Part shown: positions 1 through 5,680 of the stretch, piece by piece
How positions within the stretch are numbered: the stretch's first letter is position 1
Layout of the letters: each line of letters begins with the position of its first letter
DNA from: Candidatus Cloacimonetes bacterium 4572_55
Lineage (GTDB): Bacteria; 4572-55
Length of the DNA stretch: 6,209 nt
Reading direction: 5' to 3'
Assembly (NCBI GenBank): GCA_002084765.1
Contig: NBMB01000089.1
Span: 1 to 6,209, forward strand
Program-made: the position numbers and the translations under genes
Notes under the pieces: generated by a model
Told to the model about the DNA's origin: nothing
The model's database searches: none
The model's input: the letters and a program-made list of their open reading frames with translations, nothing else

Positions 1-1
1 G

Positions 2-583
2 ACTTTGGATTACGCCGAGAATATGAACGGTGCCTCTATATTTACAGTTCGCGCGACCGATACTGGCGATCTATCTGTGGATACGACCTTTACCGTGACT
101 GTAATTCCGGTCAACGACGCGCCAATTGTTGAGCAAATTCCTGATATTCATTTTTTTCTGGGACAGACAGCGGTGCTACCCCTGAGTGCTTTTGTAAACG
201 ACGTGGATGATGATCCGCAAGACCTGGCTTGGACCGTAAGCGGAACGCTCAATTTGTCTGTTGAAATTGACGACTCCACCAGGATTGCCGATATCTCAGT
301 TGTCGCTGTGGACTGGATGGGTTTGGAAATAGTGACATTTTCCGTTTCAGACTCCAGTGGATTATCGGATAGCTCAACCGTGCAAATATCCGTGGGTGTC
401 ATGTTAGGGGATGCAAACAATGATGGAGTCGTTGATAACGAGGATGTAGTCATGGTTTCTGGTTATATTCTAAACTTTATAGGTATGAGTAATACTCAAA
501 TGTCCGGTGCTAATGTAAATGGGGACGCGTTCATTGACGTCCGAGATATAATTGAAATATTAGAAATCATTCATAATCAATAG
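2..583 (+). CDS. C-terminal part of a secreted cadherin/Ig-like protein with a type I dockerin (5' end outside window)
   Basis: The frame is open from the first complete codon at base 2, so the gene starts upstream; the TTG at 5 is not a credible start. About 193 residues are visible. The first ~45 finish a cadherin-like or tandem Ig-like domain, ending in the typical linker VNDAP. A second beta-sandwich domain follows (about bases 127-400), with the pattern IPDI, LxWTVSG and GLSD seen in bacterial surface Ig-like repeats. Bases 407-580 encode a dockerin: two Ca-binding F-hand-like loops, DANNDGVVDNED and NVNGDAFIDVRD, separated by a helix and linker. Dockerins bind cohesins in cellulosomes, but in FCB-type bacteria they often end surface or secreted proteins of unknown partner. 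The protein is inferred to be extracellular. The stop at 581-583 lies 11 bp before the ygfK ATG, so read-through transcription is possible although the functions look unrelated. Confidence 0.85.
   Translation, partial: TLDYAENMNGASIFTVRATDTGDLSVDTTFTVTVIPVNDAPIVEQIPDIHFFLGQTAVLPLSAFVNDVDDDPQDLAWTVSGTLNLSVEIDDSTRIADISVVAVDWMGLEIVTFSVSDSSGLSDSSTVQISVGVMLGDANNDGVVDNEDVVMVSGYILNFIGMSNTQMSGANVNGDAFIDVRDIIEILEIIHNQ
407..580 (+). other. Type I dockerin domain
   Basis: Two calcium-loop repeats can be read. The first begins with GDANNDG at 407 and has Asp/Asn at loop positions 1, 3, 5, 9 and 12. The second starts at about 512 with NVNGDAFID. Each loop is followed by a hydrophobic helix (VVMVSGYIL and IIEILEII). 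The domain sits at the extreme C-terminus, the usual dockerin position. No T9SS sorting domain follows it, unlike the other secreted genes in this window. Confidence 0.8.
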
Positions 584-585
584 GG
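582..585 (+). promoter_or_regulatory. Probable ribosome binding site for ygfK
   Basis: AGGG overlaps the stop codon of the dockerin gene and lies 9 bases before the ATG at 595. It is too close to serve the in-frame TTG at 586, so it favours the ATG start. The match is short, so confidence is moderate. Confidence 0.45.
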
Positions 586-594
586 TTGTTAAAA

Positions 595-3500
595 ATGAAC
601 GATCGTCTATATCCGCTTTCTGTTGAGCGATTATGGCAATGGATTGCCGAAGAATTTAAACAAGATCACATATTTGGAGTCCATCGAGCTCTTTTCTTTG
701 ATCCAAAGCCCGACGATCCGTTTCAAATGGAGCGATACGGCCGATTGCTCGAGACTCCTATTGGCGTTGCCGCGGGACCGCATACCCAATTGGCGCATAA
801 TATCGTGGTCGCGTGGTTGGTCGGAGCTCGATACATTGAACTCAAAACTGTGCAGACTCTGGACAAGTTGGAAATTGCCCGCCCATGCATTGATATGACA
901 GATGAAGGGTATAATTGTGAATGGTCCCAAGAACTTTCGCTTGATCAATCTTTTGATCAATATCTAAATGCTATGATTATCATTCACCTGCTCAAAGCAG
1001 GAGCACTACCGGATTTATGCTCTAATAAGAGGGACAATAGAAAGGACAAACATCCCGGATTTATTTTCAACATGAGCGTAGGCTATGACTTGAAAGGCAT
1101 TCTCAAACCAAATATGCAGCGGTTTTTGGACAAAATGGCTAACTGCCAGGTCGAAAAAAAGAAAAAATTGGCTTGCTTGACCGCGCTCCATTCATACGCC
1201 TATCTTGACGTCCCAGATTGTGTGTCAGACAGCGTCACCCTATCCACCATGCACGGATGCCCTCCGGATGAGATCGAAAAAATCGCTCTCTATCTGATCA
1301 ATGACCGGAAGTTGCACACGACAATTAAGCTGAATCCGACTCTGTTGGGCGCGGAACAGGTGCGCGATATCCTAAATGAAACAATGGAATTTCCCGCGCA
1401 CGTTCCGGATCAAGCCTTTGCTCACGATCTGAAATACAAGACCGCTTGCGAGATAATCCGCTCCTTGCAAAATGCCGCGGATGGAGCCGGTGTGCATTTC
1501 GGCGTCAAGTTGACCAATACATTGGAGGTCGTGAACAATCATGCGAGTCTCCCCGAAAAGCAGGTTTATATGAGCGGTCGAGCACTTCATCCGATCGCGG
1601 TTCGACTGGCGGAAAAGTTCCAAAGCGACTTTGACGGCAAATTGGACATCAGTTTCTCCGCGGGAGCCGACTGCTTTAATACGAGCGATCTTCTGCGCGC
1701 GGATTTGGCGCCGGTAACAGTCTGTTCCGACCTATTAAAGCCCGGTGGATACGGACGTTTGGCGCAATATTTGAAAGAAATCAGGAAGGCAATCCGATTC
1801 GCTCACTGCAACGATCTACAAAGTTTTATCCAAAGCAAATCCCCAAATAATCCACATAATCCGCGTAATCTGCGGACGACCTCCCCGCATAATCCGCTTA
1901 ATCCGCGGACCAATCCGAGTATCCGTTTCGATTGCATTCAAGCCCCCTGCGAGCAGACCTGTGCGATTGGTCAACGAGTTCCTGAATATTTGCGCCAGAC
2001 CGCTCAGGGTGATTACGACGCGGGCATGCGATCGATTCTTTCGGCAAATCCTCTGCCCAATTTGACCGGCATGGTTTGCGATCATCTATGCCAGGCAAAA
2101 TGCACCCGCATCAATTATGACAGACCCCTGCCAATTCGAGAAATCAAGCGATTTCTTGCTGAAAAAGGGACGGCTGGATTTCCCGATCCGCTTCCAGATA
2201 ACGGACGGCGCGTGAGTGTGATCGGCGCGGGACCGTCTGGTTTGACTTGCGCCTATTTTTTGAGACTTGCCGGTTTTGAGACGCATCTGTATGAAGCGAA
2301 AGAGCATGCGGGCGGTATGGCGCGCGGTGCTATCCCGGATTTTCGATTGGATACGGAGGGGCTGAAAAAAGATATAGCCGGAATCGAGTTGCTCGGCGTC
2401 ACGTTTCATTATCAGGAGCGGATTGACGCGGACAAATTTCGGACGATCCGCGAAAAATCTGATTACGTCTATATTGCCATAGGTGCCCAGCGCGGCAAAA
2501 AGCTGAATATTTCCGGAGAAGACGCGGTCAATGTGATGGATCAGATTCAGTTTTTGGAAGCGGTCAAGAGAGGAGACCCGCTCTTTTTGGGACAGAACAT
2601 CGTCGTTATCGGGGGCGGGAATAGCTGTATGGACGCGGCTCGCACTGCGTATCGGCTGAAAAGATTTCCGCGTGACGCCTCAAAGGAACCTGGACGGGTC
2701 ACAGTAATCTATCGCCGCACCCGTAAGGAGGCACCCGCGGATCCAGATGAGGTCAGAGCCGCGTTGAGAGAGGGGATTATTTTGCGGGAATTAACAGCAC
2801 CTGTCGCGTTGCGAATCGACTCTGACCCCGGGGATCAAGAGAAAATAGCTCGGGCAATCCAATGCGTTCGGACTGAACTCCAAGACGCTGACGAGAGCGG
2901 CAGACCTCGACCCATCCCGATTGTCGGCTCTGAATTTGAACTGCCGGTCGATAGCGTAATCACAGCTCTGGGGCAAGAGGTTGTCCTGGATTTTTTTCCT
3001 GAATCGGCTTTGCGTATGGATCCGACCACTCACGAGACCCAAATGAGGGCTGTGTTTGCCGGCGGAGACGCTATACGCGGCGCGGACACGCTGATTCGCG
3101 CTATGGAAGACGGAAAACAGGTTGCTCGGACTATCATAGAGCGGGAGAATATGGATTTTCCTATAGACCATCCGCCTCAAAAAATCTCGACAGACGAGGC
3201 GGTGTCTCAGGTGAGCTCTGCGACGCGGGATCGAGGTGCTGAAATAAAAACTCAGAAAATGCTCTCCGATTCGATCCACCCTCCTTTGAGTGAAGATGAG
3301 GCGCGGCGGGAAGCCTCGCGGTGTCTCAATTGCGATGAAATATGCCGCGTCTGCGTCACGGTTTGCCCCAATCGAGCCAATATTGATTTCCGACCCATTT
3401 TTTCTTATCCATCTATTCAGCGACCAATATGGAAAGCTCGAAGGATTCACGGCGCGATCAAGATCGAAAAATCTGGCAATTTTGAGATTAGGCAACACGC

Positions 3501-3936
3501 CCAGGTCCTGAGTATCGCTGATTTTTGTAATCTCTGCGGAAACTGCGCGACATTCTGTCCGGCAAGCGGTGAGCCGTTCCGAGAAAAGCCTCGTTTTCAT
3601 CTGACCAAAGAAAGTTTTGATCAGGACAGTGCCGGCTATTTTTTTGGTAAGACAGAAAAACAGAATAAACGCACAATTTACAGAAAAATAGCGGAAACAG
3701 GCGATCTGCATCGCTTGTCGGTTCGGGAAGACAGCTATCTGATCTATGAAACGGATCGGGTATGGGCAAAATTTTCAGCGGATTCCTTTACTCCAATGGA
3801 AGTTCATCTGAAAAAAGGAAACTCGGTTGATCTGAGTCCCGCAACAGAGATGTGTTTTTTTCTGGAGAACGTCACACAGATCTACTCATCGAATAAGATT
3901 CATTTTTTTTGTGAGCGAATATTGGGCAGTTTTTAG
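595..3936 (+). CDS. ygfK: YgfK-like putative selenate reductase / Fe-S flavoprotein oxidoreductase
   Basis: The protein is 1113 aa from ATG 595; E. coli YgfK, recalled at about 1030 aa, aligns along its whole length. An in-frame TTG at 586 is an alternative start, but the ATG fits the family N-terminus (PLSVERLW.., then IFG). Domains in order: a DHOD/dihydropyrimidine-dehydrogenase-like TIM barrel, residues ~1-395 (GVAAGPHTQ at 57, STMHGC at 217, GVKLTNT at 303, MSGRAL ~326, LLKPGGY ~380); a GltD-like cysteine region (C447, C452, C456, C495, C499, C503); an FAD dinucleotide fold (GAGPSG 544-549); an NAD(P)H fold (GGGNS 673-677) and GGD at 823-825; then two Fe-S motifs, C910-C913-C917-C920-C924P and C978-C981-C984-C988P. 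Inferred cytoplasmic electron transfer between NAD(P)H, flavins and Fe-S clusters. The family's physiological substrate is uncertain: the selenate reductase name comes from E. coli genetics. No xanthine dehydrogenase-like or selenium genes lie nearby. The last ~16 residues are read from DNA antisense to the neighbouring sorting domain. Confidence 0.9.
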   Translation: MNDRLYPLSVERLWQWIAEEFKQDHIFGVHRALFFDPKPDDPFQMERYGRLLETPIGVAAGPHTQLAHNIVVAWLVGARYIELKTVQTLDKLEIARPCIDMTDEGYNCEWSQELSLDQSFDQYLNAMIIIHLLKAGALPDLCSNKRDNRKDKHPGFIFNMSVGYDLKGILKPNMQRFLDKMANCQVEKKKKLACLTALHSYAYLDVPDCVSDSVTLSTMHGCPPDEIEKIALYLINDRKLHTTIKLNPTLLGAEQVRDILNETMEFPAHVPDQAFAHDLKYKTACEIIRSLQNAADGAGVHFGVKLTNTLEVVNNHASLPEKQVYMSGRALHPIAVRLAEKFQSDFDGKLDISFSAGADCFNTSDLLRADLAPVTVCSDLLKPGGYGRLAQYLKEIRKAIRFAHCNDLQSFIQSKSPNNPHNPRNLRTTSPHNPLNPRTNPSIRFDCIQAPCEQTCAIGQRVPEYLRQTAQGDYDAGMRSILSANPLPNLTGMVCDHLCQAKCTRINYDRPLPIREIKRFLAEKGTAGFPDPLPDNGRRVSVIGAGPSGLTCAYFLRLAGFETHLYEAKEHAGGMARGAIPDFRLDTEGLKKDIAGIELLGVTFHYQERIDADKFRTIREKSDYVYIAIGAQRGKKLNISGEDAVNVMDQIQFLEAVKRGDPLFLGQNIVVIGGGNSCMDAARTAYRLKRFPRDASKEPGRVTVIYRRTRKEAPADPDEVRAALREGIILRELTAPVALRIDSDPGDQEKIARAIQCVRTELQDADESGRPRPIPIVGSEFELPVDSVITALGQEVVLDFFPESALRMDPTTHETQMRAVFAGGDAIRGADTLIRAMEDGKQVARTIIERENMDFPIDHPPQKISTDEAVSQVSSATRDRGAEIKTQKMLSDSIHPPLSEDEARREASRCLNCDEICRVCVTVCPNRANIDFRPIFSYPSIQRPIWKARRIHGAIKIEKSGNFEIRQHAQVLSIADFCNLCGNCATFCPASGEPFREKPRFHLTKESFDQDSAGYFFGKTEKQNKRTIYRKIAETGDLHRLSVREDSYLIYETDRVWAKFSADSFTPMEVHLKKGNSVDLSPATEMCFFLENVTQIYSSNKIHFFCERILGSF
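1841..1919 (+). repeat. Asn-Pro-rich imperfect tandem repeat inside ygfK
   Basis: Two imperfect copies with a 42-bp period start with CCCC at 1841 and 1883. The first 25 bases of each differ at 4 positions. Within them a 9-base unit of the form nnTAATCCG recurs about five times. It stays in frame and encodes residues ~416-442, a string of N-P, H-N-P and R-N/R-T dipeptides. It falls between the last barrel motif (LLKPGGY) and the first GltD-type cysteine (C447), so it is probably a flexible inter-domain linker. E. coli YgfK, as recalled, has a non-repetitive linker here. Confidence 0.75.
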
Positions 3937-4308
3937 TTCATAGAAATAAACGCCGTTAGCAAAATCATCCGCTGCCCATGATATGGTATGCACTCCCGCA
4001 GAGAATTCCTTTGAAACAGGAGTAGTGACCAATTGCCCGGCACTATTAAAAATTCTCAGAGAAACGCGGTCTTTTTCCGGAATAGAGAATTGAATCGAGG
4101 TTGCTTGGCAAAACGGATTGGGGTAGTTCTGACTCAAAATCGCCGCAGGAAAAATATCAGTTGGGAATTGACTTTCAACTCCGTTAGGTTGATGCTCCAC
4201 AATATACAAACCGGCTCCTGAATCCGCGATATAGATTATTTCCTGATCTAAAAAAACGTGCCAGGCAAATCCGGATGTGTCGTAAAAGCCAACTTCCAGA
4301 GCTGGTGC
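3886..4308 (-). pseudogene. Frameshifted 3' part of the LVIVD propeller gene: last blade plus T9SS type A sorting domain
   Basis: Read from 4308 down, this frame gives PALEVGFYDTSGFAW, then IIYIADSGAGLYIVE, which is the expected last propeller blade. A short linker and a textbook T9SS C-terminal domain follow: NYPNPF, then SIQFSIPEKDRVSLRIFNSAGQLV, a G-V-H-x-I-S-W strand, NGVYFYEL and KKMNLIR before TGA at 3886. Such domains direct Sec-exported proteins through the outer membrane and are cleaved or anchored on the cell surface. This frame has a stop at 4321-4323 and the upstream propeller frame stops at 4248-4250, so the two must join between 4248 and 4320. The simplest reading is one gene with a lost base (or four) near 4308. 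A separate small protein starting at TTG 4209 is possible but would have no signal peptide. The 3' end overlaps ygfK tail to tail by 51 bp. Confidence 0.8.
3888..4056 (-). repeat. Direct repeat, copy 1: sorting-domain cassette
   Basis: It matches 5512-5680 in the same orientation, offset by 1624 bases. There are six substitutions in 169 bases and no gaps (differences at 3895, 3958, 3973, 4017, 4021 and 4022). Homology starts at the stop codon, with no match in the downstream DNA. It ends at 4056 only because copy 2 is interrupted there by an IS end. Two substitutions change the protein (TTPV versus TIPI). Confidence 0.95.
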
Positions 4309-5333
4309 GGATCGGTGATGTCAATGATACCAATTCCAGCATTCTCATCAACTACGTAGAGTTTATCGTTCTTAATAAAAAAACTTCTTAGATATCTTGT
4401 ATCGTCCCATACGTTGATTTGGGCAATATTCAATGGGTCGGAAACATCAAAGATGCCCAAATCATTAGTATCATTGATATAAGCTAAAGTGTCTCGGACA
4501 AAAATCTTTCGGGTCATATTCATCGCCAGGGCATGCCCAACAACAAAAGTTGGATTCTGCGGATCATTAACGTCAAAAATTTGAATCCTATTATCATTCC
4601 AGACGGAAAAACCAATTGCATACGCTAAGCCATTTTCAACGTAGACATCATATCCCAGTTTCTCCATCTCACAACTTCCAAGCAATTGCGGATTTGAGTG
4701 ATCGGGAAGATCGTACGTCGTGAAAGTCGAATCAGCGTTGCAGGTATACAGGGTCGTATCTGTCGCAAAAAAAGATATGATCCCATCACTTGCGTTGAAA
4801 TACGCTTGGACAGGTTCTGTTGGGTCACTGACATCGATTATGAAAAAACCGCCCTGGTTATGGTTCGTAGTCACGACAAAAACAAAACTCCCGGAAACCT
4901 GTAATTGCTGAGCATAACCCGGCACATAAAATTCGCTCAATTGAACCGGTTGATCCGGCTGACTGACATCGAATATCCGAAGGTATGACTCATAGACCCA
5001 CTGGATGGAGTCGAAATTATATCCGGTCGTATAAAGTAAATTATCATTTTTATCAATCAGAACAGTGCGATCCGGCGTCTCGTAATTCGTCAACAATACC
5101 GGAGTTGAGACGTCGGAGACATCCAAAACAGCGAGGAATCCATCACTGGCTACATACGCAATATTATCATCAACAACAATATCCTGGGGGGTGCAATTAT
5201 CAACCCGGTTGATGAAATCTACATTCCAGCTCTCTTCTGCTGTTGATGGCCCAGCAAGAATCATTAAGAATAAAAATACAAAACCCACCCATGTTAAATG
5301 GTGAAGCCGTGCACTCATTTGTCGAATAGACAT
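4248..5333 (-). CDS. Secreted LVIVD-repeat beta-propeller protein (frameshifted, lacks its sorting domain)
   Basis: 361 aa from ATG 5333. The start is supported by GGAGG five bases upstream and by a classical Sec signal peptide: a charged N-terminus with R4 and R9, a hydrophobic stretch from about L13 to A27, and an S-T-A site for cleavage after A32. The mature part consists of ~42-residue repeats of the LVIVD type, each with a hydrophobic strand and a D-V-S-D-P-type turn. Examples are LAVLDVSDVSTP (D71), LRIFDVSQPDQP, FIIDVSDPTEP, IQIFDVNDPQNP, LGIFDVSDP and IGIIDITDP (D341-P342). Seven repeats are visible; the eighth lies in the other frame after ~342. The N-terminal WNVDFINR strand could close an eight-bladed ring. 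After P342 the reading HQLWKLAF.. no longer resembles a blade and stops 19 codons later. The repaired protein would be about 480 aa with a T9SS domain. Function is unknown; such propellers are usually surface-exposed binding modules. As it stands the product would lack its sorting signal. Confidence 0.85.
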   Translation of the reverse strand: MSIRQMSARLHHLTWVGFVFLFLMILAGPSTAEESWNVDFINRVDNCTPQDIVVDDNIAYVASDGFLAVLDVSDVSTPVLLTNYETPDRTVLIDKNDNLLYTTGYNFDSIQWVYESYLRIFDVSQPDQPVQLSEFYVPGYAQQLQVSGSFVFVVTTNHNQGGFFIIDVSDPTEPVQAYFNASDGIISFFATDTTLYTCNADSTFTTYDLPDHSNPQLLGSCEMEKLGYDVYVENGLAYAIGFSVWNDNRIQIFDVNDPQNPTFVVGHALAMNMTRKIFVRDTLAYINDTNDLGIFDVSDPLNIAQINVWDDTRYLRSFFIKNDKLYVVDENAGIGIIDITDPHQLWKLAFTTHPDLPGTFF

Positions 5334-5338
5334 ATAAT

Positions 5339-5343
5339 CCTCC
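5339..5343 (-). promoter_or_regulatory. Ribosome binding site of the propeller gene
   Basis: GGAGG on the minus strand, five bases before the ATG at 5333. It fixes this ATG over the downstream in-frame ATG at 5318, which has no comparable site. Confidence 0.75.
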
Positions 5344-5363
5344 GTTAGAAATGACCAACTCGT

Positions 5364-5391
5364 CGTATATCCATGTGAACGTGTGATTCAA
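5364..5391 (-). promoter_or_regulatory. Weak sigma-70-like promoter candidate upstream of the propeller gene
   Basis: On the minus strand TTGAAT (5391-5386) and TATACG (5369-5364) are separated by 16 bases, each matching the E. coli consensus at 4 of 6 positions. Transcription would start roughly 25 bases before the ATG. FCB-type bacteria often use different promoter elements, so this is only a candidate. Confidence 0.2.
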
Positions 5392-5468
5392 CACGTGTTT
5401 CATCTGACCTTAATCAAGTAATAACAATGTGTTTGTGAGTTAGAGTTATCACCCGTGGATACACATAC

Positions 5469-5484
5469 AAAAAAAAAAAAAAAA
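5469..5484 (+). repeat. A16 homopolymer tract in the intergenic spacer
   Basis: Sixteen A residues followed by TTTT at 5485-5488. It lies 26 bases past the stop of the interrupted sorting-domain copy and about 136 bases upstream of the propeller ATG. On the minus strand it is a long T tract, but no GC-rich stem precedes it, so I do not call it a terminator. Its exact length is liable to slippage or sequencing error. Confidence 0.8.
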
Positions 5485-5509
5485 TTTTGTGTACGCCATA
5501 AGACCCCCC

Positions 5510-5680
5510 TTATCGAATGAGATTCATTTTTTTTGTGAGCGAATATTGGGCAGTTTTTAGTTCATAGAAATAAACGCCGTTCGCAAAATCATCCGCCGCC
5601 CATGATATGGTATGCACTCCCGCAGAGAATTCCTTTGAAATAGGGATAGTGACCAATTGCCCGGCACTATTAAAAATTCT
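5510..5680 (-). pseudogene. 3' fragment of a second T9SS gene: sorting domain interrupted by an IS element
   Basis: Read on the minus strand from 5680 to TAA at 5510, this encodes the last ~56 residues of a type A T9SS sorting domain: RIFNSAGQLV, then SAGVHTISW, NGVYFYEL and KKMNLIR. It is almost identical to the neighbouring copy. The preceding NYPNPF-type strand and the gene body are absent. The frame can be extended upstream to an ATG at 5758, but those ~26 residues (N-terminal MLQLKYQI..) resemble no sorting domain and come from IS DNA. I read it as the tail of a paralogous secreted protein gene disrupted by insertion at 5680/5681. The remainder is expected on the far side of the element, outside the window. 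Confidence 0.75.
5512..5680 (-). repeat. Direct repeat, copy 2: sorting-domain cassette
   Basis: Partner of 3888-4056 (163 of 169 bases identical). Identity ends abruptly at 5680, immediately before the GGCTCTT sequence taken as the IS end. The two copies flank the propeller gene as direct repeats. Confidence 0.95.

Noticed and set aside
2791-3711. Long 306-codon open frame on the minus strand inside ygfK
   Set aside because: It lies wholly within the conserved GltD-like and Fe-S region of ygfK, and its protein shows no domain pattern.
4251-4257. T7 run (minus strand) as the site of the propeller frameshift
   Set aside because: Blade-like sequence in the second frame already begins about 50 bases upstream, so the frames must cross near 4308.
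4698-5212. Plus-strand open frames of 62-75 codons within the propeller gene
   Set aside because: They are antisense to a well-supported repeat protein and show no features of their own.
5390-5399. Perfect 10-bp palindrome AACACGTGTT, with a nearby ACGTGT/ACACGT inverted pair, upstream of the propeller gene
   Set aside because: It is short, has no second matching site and resembles no operator I recognise; it could be chance.
5455-5509. Possible intrinsic terminator on the minus strand after the interrupted sorting domain
   Set aside because: There is a long T tract but no GC-rich hairpin before it; the only pairing is a weak TACAC/GTGTA with a large loop.
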